NCBI RefSeq assembly: GCF_003665435.1
Contig: NZ_CP023407.1
Coordinates: forward strand, 3,410,001 to 3,474,000
From: Streptomyces fungicidicus
Lineage (GTDB): Bacteria; Actinomycetota; Actinomycetes; Streptomycetales; Streptomycetaceae
Direction of reading: 5' to 3'
DNA: 64,000 bases
Shown here: positions 53,525 to 62,173 of the stretch, piece after piece
Layout: every line of letters begins with the position of its first letter
Numbering within the stretch: position 1 is the first letter of the stretch
The notes under the pieces: generated by a model
Database searches by the model: none
Seen by the model: the letters and a program-made list of their open reading frames with translations, nothing else
What the model was told of the DNA's origin: nothing
Program-made: the position numbers and the translations under genes

Positions 53525-53830
53525 ACGTCCATGGTTGCTCTTCATCCGCCCCGCGGGCATCGGCCCAGGGGACCGATCCGCGGGGCCCCCGCGTCCGTCT
53601 CCAGGGCTACCCACGACGGCCGGCACCCCCAAAACGGACGGCCCCCTCCCCTAGGGGTCGCGGGGTCCGGAACGAAGAAGAAGCCACGCCGAAAACCGTT
53701 TGGACCCCGCCGCCCCCGCGTCCTAGAATCTCCGCTCTTGCCCGCCTCCCCTCACGGAGCGCCGCCGCCCGGACGGAAACCGGCCGGCATTCCGCAGCAG
53801 CCCAGCAGCAGGTCCCACGGAGGCACCCCC
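53525..53830 (+). promoter_or_regulatory. helD upstream region with -35 TTGGAC and -10 TAGAAT
   Basis: TTGGAC (53700-53705) and TAGAAT (53724-53729) are 18 bp apart, the most consensus-like promoter in the window. Transcription would start near 53736, giving a leader of about 95 nt before the TTG at 53831, with GGAGG 9 nt before the start. CCCCTAGGGG (near 53650) is a short palindrome upstream. I did not see the rifamycin-associated element known from some helD genes. Confidence 0.65.
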
Positions 53831-55927
53831 TTGTCCGCGTCCATGCCCGTTGACGAGCCCGTAGACGATCCCGCGAGCGAGAACCCCGCGAGCGGGCCCG
53901 CGGCCGATCCGCTCACCCGCGAGCGCACCCATCTCTCCGCGTCCCGCTCCGCGCTGCGCGCCATGCGGGAGGACGTCGAGGCCCTCGACATCCGCGACGT
54001 CACCGCGAACTGGGTCAACGCGGCCGTACTCGAGCGCCAGATCGACGAGCGCATCAAGGCGCTGGCCGACCTCAGCGACACCCCGCTGTTCTTCGGCCGC
54101 CTCGACTACCTGCACTCGCCGGGCGCCGCTCAGGCGGAAGGCGCGGAGGGTGAGCGCTTCTACATCGGGCGCCGGCACGTGCACGACGCGGACGGCGACC
54201 CGATGGTGATCGACTGGCGGGCGCCGGTGTCGCAGCCGTTCTACCGGGCGTCCAAGAAGGACCCCCTCGACGTCGGGCTGCGCCGCCGCTTCGGCTACAC
54301 CGGCGGCGACCTCACCGCGTACGAGGACGAGCACCTCTCCGACCCGGCTGAGGCCGCCACCACCAGCAAGCTGCTGCAGCGGGAGATCGAGCGGCCGCGC
54401 GTCGGCCCGATGCGGGACATCGTCGCCACGATCCAGCCCGAGCAGGACGAGATCGTACGGTCCGGGCTGTCCGGCAGCGTGTGCGTGCAGGGAGGCCCGG
54501 GGACCGGGAAGACGGCCGTCGGTCTGCACCGGGTCGCCTATCTCCTCTACGCCCACCGCGAGCGGCTGGCCCGCACCGGCACCCTGGTCGTCGGGCCGAA
54601 CCGCTCCTTCCTGCACTACATCGAGCAGGTGCTGCCCGCGCTGGGCGAACTGAGCGTGGCGCAGGCCACGGTCGACGACCTGGTGGCGCACGTGGAGGTG
54701 CGCGGGACGGACGACGCGCCGGCGGCGGTGGTCAAGGGCGACGCCCGGATGGCCGAGGTGCTGCGCAGGGCCCTCTACTCCCATGTGACCACGCCCACCG
54801 AACCGGTCGTGGTGGTGCGCGGCTCCCGCCGCTGGCGGGTACCGGCGCACGAGCTGGAGGAGCTGGTCCGCCAGTTGCTCGACCGCGACATCCGCTACGG
54901 CGCCGCCCGCGAGGCACTCCCACAGCGCATCGCGCACGCCGTGCTGGTGCAGATGGAGCGGGCCGGTGAGGCGCCGGACGACAGGGTGCAGGACGCGGTG
55001 GCCCGCAACAGCGCGGTGAAGGCGGCCGTGAGGACGGTCTGGCCGGCGGTCGACCCGGCGAAGCTGGTGCTGCGGCTGCTGGGCGACCCGGAGTTCCTGG
55101 CGGAGCACGCGGAGGGACTGCTCGACGAGCGGGAGCAGAAGGAGATCCTCTGGGCGAAGCCCGCGCGGTCGGTGAAGTCGGCGAAGTGGTCGGCGGCGGA
55201 CGCGGTACTGATCGACGAGGCGGCCGACCTCGTGCGGCGCACGCACTCCCTCGGGCACGTGGTGCTCGACGAGGCGCAGGACCTCTCCCCCATGCAGTAC
55301 CGGGCGGTGGGCCGCCGCTGCACCACCGGTTCGGCGACGGTCCTCGGCGACCTGGCCCAGGGCACCACGCCGTGGGCGACCCGGAGCTGGCAGGAGGCGC
55401 TGGCCCACCTGGGCAAACAGGACGCCGTGATCGAGGAGTTGACGGCCGGTTTCCGCGTCCCGACGGACGTCATCACCTACGCCTCCCGGCTCCTCCCCCA
55501 CATCGCACCCGGCCTCACGCCCGTGGCGTCGATCCGCGAGAACCCCGGCTTCTTCGAGGTCCGCCGGGGCGAGGGGTCCGCCGACGTGGTGGCCGCCTGC
55601 CGCGAACTCCTGGGCAACGAGGGCTCGGTGGGCCTGATCGCGGCGGACGCACGCGTCCCGGAGCTGGCGGAGGAACTGACCGCGGCGGGCATCCCCTTCA
55701 TCGCCCCCGGCGAGGAGACGACCCTCGAGTCCCGCCTGACCCTGGTCCCGGCCTCCCTGGCCAAGGGCCTGGAGTACGACTACGTGGTCCTGGACGAACC
55801 CCAGGCGGTGGTCGACGCCGAACCCGACCTCCGCACCGGCCTCCGCCGCCTCTACGTCTCCCTCACCCGAGCGGTCTCAGGCCTGCTCATCACCCACACC
55901 ACCCCCCTCCCCACCCAACTCAGTTGA
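53831..55927 (+). CDS. helD: HelD-type RNA polymerase-associated ATPase
   Basis: This 698-residue UvrD/Rep-like protein of the HelD family has an N-terminal coiled coil (about 25-85: LTRERTHLSASRSALRAMRE) that inserts into RNA polymerase. A helicase-like domain contains Walker A GGPGTGKTAVGLHR (Lys near 227), Walker B HVVLDEAQDLSPMQ and C-terminal motifs SLAKGLEYDYVVLDEP and LYVSLTRAV. HelD releases stalled RNA polymerase from DNA and can confer rifamycin tolerance in actinobacteria. The TTG at 53831 is supported by GGAGG; ATG 53843 is an alternative. It has its own strong promoter. Confidence 0.93.
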   Translation: MSASMPVDEPVDDPASENPASGPAADPLTRERTHLSASRSALRAMREDVEALDIRDVTANWVNAAVLERQIDERIKALADLSDTPLFFGRLDYLHSPGAAQAEGAEGERFYIGRRHVHDADGDPMVIDWRAPVSQPFYRASKKDPLDVGLRRRFGYTGGDLTAYEDEHLSDPAEAATTSKLLQREIERPRVGPMRDIVATIQPEQDEIVRSGLSGSVCVQGGPGTGKTAVGLHRVAYLLYAHRERLARTGTLVVGPNRSFLHYIEQVLPALGELSVAQATVDDLVAHVEVRGTDDAPAAVVKGDARMAEVLRRALYSHVTTPTEPVVVVRGSRRWRVPAHELEELVRQLLDRDIRYGAAREALPQRIAHAVLVQMERAGEAPDDRVQDAVARNSAVKAAVRTVWPAVDPAKLVLRLLGDPEFLAEHAEGLLDEREQKEILWAKPARSVKSAKWSAADAVLIDEAADLVRRTHSLGHVVLDEAQDLSPMQYRAVGRRCTTGSATVLGDLAQGTTPWATRSWQEALAHLGKQDAVIEELTAGFRVPTDVITYASRLLPHIAPGLTPVASIRENPGFFEVRRGEGSADVVAACRELLGNEGSVGLIAADARVPELAEELTAAGIPFIAPGEETTLESRLTLVPASLAKGLEYDYVVLDEPQAVVDAEPDLRTGLRRLYVSLTRAVSGLLITHTTPLPTQLS

Positions 55928-55980
55928 CGCCGGGGGGGGGAGGCGCCCCGCAAACGCCGGGCCGCGCGCCCAACCCCCGC

Positions 55981-56670
55981 TCAGCCCCCCAACACCCGCC
56001 GCCACTCCGCGACGGCCTCCACCGAAACCGGCCCGCTCCAGCCCCCCGGCCGAGCCGCCCCGCCGATGTGGAAGGCATCGACCCCGCCCTCCAGCAACAC
56101 CGGCACATGCTCCAACCGCAACCCGCCCCCCACCAGCAACTGCTGCTCGTACCCCGGCTCCCCCCGCCGCCCCGCCTCCGCGAGCAACGTCGGCAGCCCC
56201 GCGTCGACCCCCTGAGCCGACCCCGCCGTCAGATAGGTGTCCAGCCCCGCCATCCCGTCGAGCCGCTTGCGCAGCACCTCCCGGTCGGCGGACCCGTCGA
56301 TGGCCCGGTGGAACGTCCACGGGCACCCCTGCAGCTCACCGGCGAGCCGCTCCACGGCGTCCAGATCCACCCCGCCGTCCGCGTCGAGGAACCCGAGCAC
56401 GAACTCCTCCGCCCCGGCCTCCCGCATCGCGCCCGCCGCGTCGACCAGCCGCTCCACGGACCCCGCCGCGAACCCGTCCGCCAGCCGCAGCATCACCCGC
56501 ACCGGGATGTCCACGGCCGCGCGGATCCCGGCGACCGTCGCCGCCGACGGCGTGAGCCCGTCCGCCGCCATGTCCGTGACCAGCTCGAGGCGGTCCGCAC
56601 CACCGGCCTGGGCGGCCACGGCGTCCTCGACGTCGAGCGCGATCACCTCCAGGACTGCACGCTTGCTCAT
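55981..56670 (-). CDS. cutC: CutC-family TIM-barrel protein
   Basis: This 229-residue CutC protein has the conserved LEVIALDVEDAVAAQAGGADRLELV start, quoted in part (GGADRLELV), VRVMLR, GFLDADGGVDL, FHRAIDGSAD and YLTAGSAQGVDAGL. CutC was named for copper homeostasis in E. coli, but that role is disputed and the fold suggests a sugar- or phosphate-binding enzyme. A DasR-like site lies 33 bp upstream (56703-56718), which would tie expression to N-acetylglucosamine supply. The gene shares this right-hand region with murQ and its regulator. Confidence 0.9.
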   Translation of the reverse strand: MSKRAVLEVIALDVEDAVAAQAGGADRLELVTDMAADGLTPSAATVAGIRAAVDIPVRVMLRLADGFAAGSVERLVDAAGAMREAGAEEFVLGFLDADGGVDLDAVERLAGELQGCPWTFHRAIDGSADREVLRKRLDGMAGLDTYLTAGSAQGVDAGLPTLLAEAGRRGEPGYEQQLLVGGGLRLEHVPVLLEGGVDAFHIGGAARPGGWSGPVSVEAVAEWRRVLGG

Positions 56671-56702
56671 GGGACCCCATTCCTCGGCATCAGGCGGCGA
56701 CT

Positions 56703-56718
56703 ACAGGTCTAGTCCAAT
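56703..56718. promoter_or_regulatory. DasR-responsive-element-like site upstream of cutC
   Basis: On the minus strand the sequence reads ATTGGACTAGACCTGT. The dre core TGGTCTAGACCA is matched at 10 of 12 positions, with the palindromic CTAG centre intact. It lies 33-48 bp before the cutC start codon. Confidence 0.55.
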
Positions 56719-56813
56719 CCAAGCGTACGCCCGGAAGCCCGCCCACGGCTCCCCCGCCCCACCGGCGGGCCGCCGGCCGCATCAGTCCCCGAACCCATAA
56801 GTCCCCGAAGGGT

Positions 56814-57494
56814 TCAGTCCCCGAAGATGTTCAGCTCCGCCGCCTCCACCCCGGCCAGCTCGTAGGAGGCCCCGTCCACCGGCCGCCCCGCGTACAGCCG
56901 TACGAGCGTCGGCCCGTCGCCGATGTAGCGCGCCGGGGGCCGCTCCCCCGAGAAGTCGCCCAGCCGCACCGGCTCGTCGGCGTCGTCGAGGTCGGCGTGC
57001 AGCGGCGGGTGGCCCGGCCGGCCGGTCACCTGGCTCAGCAGGGTCAGCGCGTACGGCAGCCCCGCGCCCCCGTACGCGCCCGGCTCGCCGAGCGCGACCC
57101 GCACGTCCCCGGCGTGCACCCACTCGCCCAGCGCGAGCCGGTCCAGCCGCCCGCCCGCCTTGGCGATCAGGGGCCCCGCCCCGGTCAGCCCGCGCTCCAG
57201 CTCGTCGAGGACCCGGGCGTTCGTCCACCCGGCGCGCTCGGCGATGTCCCGTTCGTTGCTCTCGGGGGAGAACACCCCCTTCTCGTACCGGCTCTCCACC
57301 ACCCGCGACAGGGCGGCCGAGCAGTGCGCCAGCACATCCCGCACCGTCCATCCCGGACAGGCCGCCACCGGAAGCGCGAAGTCCGCCTCCGCCCTCCCCC
57401 GCAGCAGCGGGACCAGCGTGTCCCGCTCGACGGTCAGCAGCCGCCCCGGCAGCTCCGGGTCCCGTACCTCGTGCACATCCGCAGGAGTCGTCAT
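56814..57494 (-). CDS. DinB/maleylpyruvate-isomerase-fold protein
   Basis: This 226-residue protein of the mycothiol maleylpyruvate isomerase N-terminal family has residues about 20-150 carrying CPGWTVRDVLAHCSAAL and GEWVHAGDVRVALGEP, with histidines in metal-binding positions. The C-terminal part (GERPPARYIGDGPTLVRLYAG, then YELAGVEAAELNIFG) is the second domain found in TIGR03083 proteins. ATG 57494 lies 7 nt after TAGCGT on the minus strand, a leaderless layout; the upstream GTG at 57503 is less likely. Substrate unknown. Confidence 0.85.
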   Translation of the reverse strand: MTTPADVHEVRDPELPGRLLTVERDTLVPLLRGRAEADFALPVAACPGWTVRDVLAHCSAALSRVVESRYEKGVFSPESNERDIAERAGWTNARVLDELERGLTGAGPLIAKAGGRLDRLALGEWVHAGDVRVALGEPGAYGGAGLPYALTLLSQVTGRPGHPPLHADLDDADEPVRLGDFSGERPPARYIGDGPTLVRLYAGRPVDGASYELAGVEAAELNIFGD

Positions 57495-57512
57495 GCCGAC
57501 CACGCTAGTGCG

Positions 57513-57556
57513 GAGGAGGGCCTGCCGGTGCCCCCCGGCACCGGCAAGCCCTCCTC
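57513..57556 (-). terminator. Long hairpin downstream of the S8 protease gene
   Basis: GAGGAGGGC (57513-57521) with TGCCGGTGCC (57523-57532) pairs with 57537-57546 and 57548-57556, one mismatch, loop CCCC. It lies 21 nt after the protease stop codon. Confidence 0.75.
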
Positions 57557-57576
57557 GTCACCTCGAACCGGACTCG

Positions 57577-59370
57577 TCAGAAGGTCAGGCTCCAGGAGTC
57601 GATGTACCCGGTGTCGCCCGAGTAGACGTCGGTCACCCGCAGCTGCCAGGTGCCGGACGCCAGGTGGGAGGAGGCGTTGACCGTGTACGTCCCGATGACG
57701 TTGTCGGCGCTGTCGGAGGCGCTGGTGTTCTTCAGCGTGTACAGGGTGCCGTTGGGGGCGACGAGCTGGACCTTGAGGTCGCCTCGGTAGGTGTGCTTGA
57801 TGTCGACCGCGACCTGGAGGTCCGAGGGGGCGTAGCCGCTGACGCCGCTCACCTGGATGTTCGAGTAGACGTAGCGCCCGTCACCGTCCGGGATGGACCA
57901 GTTCTCGGAGTTGGTGAAGGTCTGCCCGCCGGGCTCCGGGTCCGGGGTGCCGCCGCCCGTCGCGCTCAGGGTGCGCGCCGCGTCCGCGAGGCCGTAGCCG
58001 CAGCCGCCGCTGCAGGAGCCGGGCAGGGCACGGGCGTTGTCCTTGATGAGGGACTCGACACGGCTCGGTGTGAGGGCCGGGTCCTTCTCGTACATCAGGG
58101 CGGCGAGCCCGGCGATGTGCGGCGTGGCCATGCTGGTGCCCTGGTAGGCCTTGTAGGTCTCGGCGCCGGGCGAGGTGGTGCTGCTGTTCAGCGTGGAGAG
58201 GATGCCGTTGGCCGAGCTGACGGCCGTCTCGCCGCCGGGGGCGGTGATGTCGACGGGGCCGTAGTTGGAGTAGCTCGCCCGGTTGCCCTCGCGGTCGCTC
58301 GCGGCGACGCTGATGACGTTGGAGCAGTTGGCGGGGGTGAACAGGGACGCGTTGGCGTTGGAGTTGCCGGCGGCGACGACGACGGTCGTGCCGCGGCTCA
58401 CCGCGCCGTTGATGGCGTCCTGGGTGACGGTCTGGCAGGCGCCGGAGCCGCCGAGGCTCAGGTTGATGACATCGGCGGGGTCGGTGTTGACGGGCACGCC
58501 GGGGACGGAACCGCCGGAGGCCCACACGATGGCGTCGGCGATGTCGGCGGTGCTGCCGCCGCACCGGCCGAGGACGCGGACGGGCTGGACGGTCGCGTGG
58601 TACGCGATGCCGGCGACGCCCTTGCCGTTGTCGGCGACGGCGGCGATGGTGCCGGCGACGTGCGTGCCGTGCCACGAGGAGTTGCTCGGCTGGGAACCGG
58701 AGGAGCACTCGTTCGCGGTCGTCCAGTCGCCCGGGTCGGCGGGGTTGCTGTCGCGTCCGCTGTTGTCGCGGGCGTTCCACGCGTCGGAGATGAAGTCGTA
58801 GCCGGGGACGATGTTCGCGGCGAGGTCGGAGTGGGAGACGTAGCCGGTGTCGATCACGGCCACGTTGACGCCCTGGCCGGTGGCGCCGCCGGTCCAGGCG
58901 TTCTCGACGTTCATTCCGGCGGTGGACTCGTAGAGGTCCCACTGGCTGCCGTAGTACGTGTCGTTCGGGGCGGCCATCGCGTACATACGGGTGTCGCGGG
59001 AGACGTACGCGACGTCCGGGTCGGCCTCGAAGGCGTCGATGACGTCCTGGAGGGGGCGTCCCTTCAGGTCGTCGCCGAGGTCCACGAGTGCGGCGCCGGT
59101 GCCCAGCCGGCGCTCGAAGTCGAGGCTCTCGCCGGCCTTCCTGCCCTTGGCCCTGGCGTCCTTCTCGGCCTCGGCGTCGGACCCGGCCTCGCCGGCCTTC
59201 TTCTCGTAGCCGACGATGAGGCGCTCGACGGACGCGTCGGCGGCGGCCTTCGGCCCGGCCGGGGAGGGCTGCGCGACCGGCGCCGCCACGGCGGCCGTGA
59301 CGCCCGAGCCCAGGAGCGCTGCCGTCGTCACCGCCAGGAGGGATATGCGCAGGTGTCTGGAACCGTTCAA
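57577..59370 (-). CDS. Secreted S8 subtilisin-like protease with C-terminal P domain
   Basis: This 597-residue exported serine protease begins with a signal peptide (residues 1-30). An inhibitor-I9-type propeptide follows (about 45-135), then a peptidase S8 domain with D174 (VAVIDTG), H234 (HGTHVAGT), oxyanion N336 (AAGNSN) and S413 (GTSMATPH). A proprotein-convertase P domain (about 478-597, ending SGDTGYIDSWSLTF) completes it. The substrate is presumably extracellular protein. The start is TTG at 59370; no ATG or GTG is usable before the signal peptide. A long hairpin terminates it. The divergent 354-bp region upstream carries its control elements. Confidence 0.93.
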   Translation of the reverse strand: MNGSRHLRISLLAVTTAALLGSGVTAAVAAPVAQPSPAGPKAAADASVERLIVGYEKKAGEAGSDAEAEKDARAKGRKAGESLDFERRLGTGAALVDLGDDLKGRPLQDVIDAFEADPDVAYVSRDTRMYAMAAPNDTYYGSQWDLYESTAGMNVENAWTGGATGQGVNVAVIDTGYVSHSDLAANIVPGYDFISDAWNARDNSGRDSNPADPGDWTTANECSSGSQPSNSSWHGTHVAGTIAAVADNGKGVAGIAYHATVQPVRVLGRCGGSTADIADAIVWASGGSVPGVPVNTDPADVINLSLGGSGACQTVTQDAINGAVSRGTTVVVAAGNSNANASLFTPANCSNVISVAASDREGNRASYSNYGPVDITAPGGETAVSSANGILSTLNSSTTSPGAETYKAYQGTSMATPHIAGLAALMYEKDPALTPSRVESLIKDNARALPGSCSGGCGYGLADAARTLSATGGGTPDPEPGGQTFTNSENWSIPDGDGRYVYSNIQVSGVSGYAPSDLQVAVDIKHTYRGDLKVQLVAPNGTLYTLKNTSASDSADNVIGTYTVNASSHLASGTWQLRVTDVYSGDTGYIDSWSLTF

Positions 59371-59724
59371 GGTGGGGTTTGCCTTTCACGAGCCGGTTCC
59401 GGGCTTGCGGAACCGGCGAATAGTTCTGCTCATGACAATCCACGTGCTTGCCCGCGCCGGGCCGCCCAGGGGAGGGAGGACTGGCGGGCGGCCGGTGGGG
59501 GGACGCGGGCAAGCACGACCCGTCCGACCGGACGCGATCACGGCGGGATGTGCCGCGCTGGCTGAACGTCCGGTGAACCGGTGGCAGGAACCTACGGGCG
59601 CACCCGGGGGCCGACTATCCGGAGGGTGTTACCTACGGATACTCATTTAACTTCCCCCCGGCCCGCGTTGGGCACGCGGACCCGGAGAACACGCGGACCC
59701 GGGGGCACGCGGAACAATGGGGTC
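59371..59724. promoter_or_regulatory. Divergent region between the S8 protease and the HD hydrolase
   Basis: No gene is visible. On the plus strand AACAAT (59713-59718) lies 6 nt before the HD gene's ATG. An AT-richer segment near 59630-59655 (ACTCATTTAACTT) and one at 59410-59435 (minus strand) may hold the protease promoter. No large palindrome was found. Confidence 0.4.
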
Positions 59725-60387
59725 ATGGCCGACACCGATGCCCTGCGTGCCCGTTTCGTCCGTGCGCTGGAGGGAGCGCGCGGGTCCGCGAGCGGGCCCG
59801 AGGCGGCGCCCTACGCCGACAACCTGCTCGCCCGCTGGCGGGAACCGCAGCGGCACTACCACACGCTCGCCCACCTCACGGCGGTGCTGGACCACGTCGA
59901 CACCCTCGAGGCGTACGCGGACGACCCCGACGTCGTGCGTCTGGCCGCCTGGTTCCACGACGCGGTGTACCTGCCGGAGCGGTCGGAGAACGAGGAGCGC
60001 TCCGCCCGGCTCGCCGAGCGGGCCCTCCCCGAGGCCGGGGTGCCGGCCGGGAAGGCCGCCGAGGTCGCCCGGCTGGTCCGGCTGACCGTCACCCACGACC
60101 CCGCCGACGGCGACCGCGACGGGCAGGTGCTGTGCGACGCCGACCTGGCGGTCCTCGCCTCGCCGCCGTCCGCGTACGCCGCCTACGCGGCCGCCGTCCG
60201 CGAGGAGTACGGCTTCGTGCCGAACGAGGCGTTCCGCGCGGGACGGTCCGACGTGCTGCGCCAACTCCTCGCCCTGCCACGCCTCTTCCGCACGCCGTAC
60301 GGGCAGGAGCACTGGGACGCCACCGCCCGCTACAACATGCGGGGCGAGCTGGAAATGCTGTCGACCGCGACAGCGCCGCCCGCCTAG
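59725..60387 (+). CDS. HD-domain metal-dependent hydrolase
   Basis: This 220-residue HD-type protein has Y-H-x-x-x-H in RHYHTLAHL (metal ligands), the HD pair in WFHDAVY, a later TVTHDP and the aspartate CDADLAVL. The family resembles predicted phosphohydrolases annotated as N-methyl-D-aspartate receptor NMDAR2C-like. ATG 59725 lies 6 nt after AACAAT, a leaderless layout. The stop codon overlaps the -10 box of the next gene. Substrate unknown. Confidence 0.85.
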   Translation: MADTDALRARFVRALEGARGSASGPEAAPYADNLLARWREPQRHYHTLAHLTAVLDHVDTLEAYADDPDVVRLAAWFHDAVYLPERSENEERSARLAERALPEAGVPAGKAAEVARLVRLTVTHDPADGDRDGQVLCDADLAVLASPPSAYAAYAAAVREEYGFVPNEAFRAGRSDVLRQLLALPRLFRTPYGQEHWDATARYNMRGELEMLSTATAPPA

Positions 60388-60397
60388 CCTGCCCCCC

Positions 60398-61465
60398 ATG
60401 CATGCTGTGGGAGCGCAACAGGTGGAGGAAGCCGTCGCGGACTGCGTGGCGGCGCTGGGGGCGGTCACCGACCGGGACTGGAAGGGGGCCGGGGCCGGGC
60501 GGCTGGAGTGGGACTGCCGGAAGGCGGCGGAGCACATCGCGGACGACCTCGTCGCGTACGCGGGGCGGCTCGCGGGGCGCGCGGCCACCGCCCGCCTGCC
60601 CTTCACGATCGCGTTCGGCGAGGACACCGGCAACACCGGCGTCCTGAGGTCGGTCGAGGCGACCGGCGCCCTGCTCGCCGCCGCGATCCGCACCACCCCC
60701 CGCGCGGTCCGCGCCTTCCACCCGTACCCCTTCGGGCACGCTAACCGTGAGGGCTTCGCCGCGATGGGCGTCGCCGAGGTCCTGCTGCACACCCACGACA
60801 TCGCCGAGGGCCTGGGGATCTCCCACGAACCGCCGGCGGAGCTCGCGTCCTTCGTCCTCACCCGGATCTTCCCGCGGGTCAAGCCCGGCCCGACCCCCTG
60901 GCGGACCCTGCTGTGGGCCACCGGGCGCGGCGAGCTGCCGGGCCGGGACCCGGTCACCGCGTGGCGCTGGAGCAACAACCCGGTGCTGCGCTCCGAGCGG
61001 CTCGCCCTGGAGGGCGTCACCCCGGCGGTCGCCACCGATCTCTCCCTGAGCGGTCACGGCGGGTTCGACTGGGTCGACTCGGGCCCGTTCGAGGGGACCC
61101 GGGAGGGCGCCGGGATGCTGCTCAAGCAGTACGAGGAGGGGATCTTCCACCCGGAGTGGGGGATGTACGTACTGGTCCGGCGCGAGGACGACCGGGCGGT
61201 GGGCGCGATGGGGTTCCACGGCGTCCCGGACCCGGAGGGCAGCGTGGAGATCGGCTACGACCTCTCCGTGGACGCCCGCGGCAACGGCTACGCCACCGAG
61301 GCGCTGCGCACCCTGTCCGGCTGGGCCCTGGAGCAGGACGGCGTACGGACCGTGGCCGCCGTCGTCGAGGAGGAGAACGTGGCCTCGCAGAAGGTCGTCA
61401 CCCGGGCCGGTTTCACCGAGGTCACCCGGCAGGAGGGGCAGATCTCCTACGCGTTCCGCGGCTGA
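60398..61465 (+). CDS. Fusion of a DinB-like domain and a GNAT acetyltransferase
   Basis: This 355-residue protein has an N-terminal maleylpyruvate-isomerase/DinB-type domain (about 1-190: VEEAVADCVAALGAVTDRDW; CRKAAEHIADDLVAYAGRL; AEVLLHTHDIAEGLG). A GNAT domain follows (about 205-355: MGFHGVPDPEGSVEIGYDLS; GNGYATEALRTLSGWAL, the acetyl-CoA loop; QKVVTRAGFTEV). The first domain may bind mycothiol or a metal; the second transfers acetyl groups. TAGCCT (60385-60390) is 7 nt before the ATG, a leaderless layout. Its 3' end overlaps the convergent DUF4031 gene by 19 bp. Confidence 0.88.
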   Translation: MHAVGAQQVEEAVADCVAALGAVTDRDWKGAGAGRLEWDCRKAAEHIADDLVAYAGRLAGRAATARLPFTIAFGEDTGNTGVLRSVEATGALLAAAIRTTPRAVRAFHPYPFGHANREGFAAMGVAEVLLHTHDIAEGLGISHEPPAELASFVLTRIFPRVKPGPTPWRTLLWATGRGELPGRDPVTAWRWSNNPVLRSERLALEGVTPAVATDLSLSGHGGFDWVDSGPFEGTREGAGMLLKQYEEGIFHPEWGMYVLVRREDDRAVGAMGFHGVPDPEGSVEIGYDLSVDARGNGYATEALRTLSGWALEQDGVRTVAAVVEEENVASQKVVTRAGFTEVTRQEGQISYAFRG

Positions 61466-61725
61466 GCCGCGCCCTTGCGGCGCCGCAGCCCCGCCCCGTG
61501 CAGCAGCCGCACCACCTCGCGGCTGCTCACCTCCAGCGCCCCGGCGCCCACGGCGTCGGCGTACCGGTGCTGCGGGATGTCGTAGTGGTCCCGTTCGAAG
61601 GCGCGTCGGGGGACGCCGAGCCGTTCGGCGAAGGTGTGCAGTTCGTCGTAGGAGACGTCGCTGACCAGGTGGGACCAGAGCCGGCCGTGGCCCGGCCAGG
61701 TGGGCGGGTCGATGTAGACCGTCAC
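61447..61725 (-). CDS. DUF4031 protein
   Basis: This 92-residue DUF4031 protein starts VTVYIDPPTWPGHGRLWSHL, quoted to its conserved histidine, followed by SDVSYDELHTFAERLG, ERDHYDIPQHRY and the C-terminal EVVRLLHGAGLRRRK. The family is small, uncharacterised and widespread in actinobacteria. The GTG at 61725 overlaps the stop of the upstream gene (GTGA), so the two are coupled. The 3' end overlaps the acetyltransferase gene on the other strand. Confidence 0.9.
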   Translation of the reverse strand: MTVYIDPPTWPGHGRLWSHLVSDVSYDELHTFAERLGVPRRAFERDHYDIPQHRYADAVGAGALEVSSREVVRLLHGAGLRRRKGAAQPRNA

Positions 61726-62117
61726 CGGGACTCCGCCCGGTCCAGTCCGCCCACCGCCGCGACCCGCACGCCCGCCTTGTGGCACACCCAGTGCGGGTCG
61801 GGGCCCAGTTCGGGCTCCACCTCCAGCGCGTGCGGGTCGCCGTCACCGCACACCGGGCACAGCGGCCAGCGCCCGTACCGCTCCAGCAGGGCGTCCTGGA
61901 CGTCCTGGGCGACCAGTCCGGCGAGGAACCCGGCGCCCTCCGGCCACTGCTCGACCCACCAGCGCCGGTGCGTCACGGAATCCTCGACCAGGGACACCAC
62001 GTCCGCCTCGGCGACCTCGCGCACCGCCAGATCGGCCAGCACGAGGGCGCGCGCCGCGTGCAGCGCCTGCTCCAGGGGGCCGACCGGATGGGCGCCGGGT
62101 TCGCCGTGAGGGTCCAT
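61722..62117 (-). CDS. Hypothetical protein with a CxxC site, coupled to DUF4031
   Basis: This 131-residue protein has residues 15-80 mostly helical (LEQALHAARALVLADLAV; EDSVTHRRWWVEQWPEG) and a short zinc-ribbon-like element LCPVCGDGDPHALEVEP with a later WVCHKAG cysteine. It is the first gene of a two-gene operon; CACAAT on the minus strand lies 6 nt before its ATG, suggesting a leaderless transcript. I do not recognise a named family. It is divergent from the RpiR regulator and could share its control region. Confidence 0.75.
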   Translation of the reverse strand: MDPHGEPGAHPVGPLEQALHAARALVLADLAVREVAEADVVSLVEDSVTHRRWWVEQWPEGAGFLAGLVAQDVQDALLERYGRWPLCPVCGDGDPHALEVEPELGPDPHWVCHKAGVRVAAVGGLDRAESR

Positions 62118-62154
62118 GGTCCCATTGTGCGCACTCTTGACCGCACAACCCGAA

Positions 62155-62169
62155 CGAAAATATCTTTCA
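62155..62169 (-). promoter_or_regulatory. Candidate RpiR/MurR operator, site 1
   Basis: On the minus strand this reads TGAAAGATATTTTCG, matching site 2 in 13 of 15 positions (TGAARGAWATTTTCG). It lies 5 bp before the GTG of the RpiR gene and 37 bp from the divergent gene's start. Confidence 0.7.
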
Positions 62170-62173
62170 TACC

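Noticed and set aside
53525..53830. Rifamycin-associated element upstream of helD
   Set aside because: I looked for the GGGGCTTGC-type palindrome on both strands and did not find it; the gene instead has an ordinary -35/-10 promoter.
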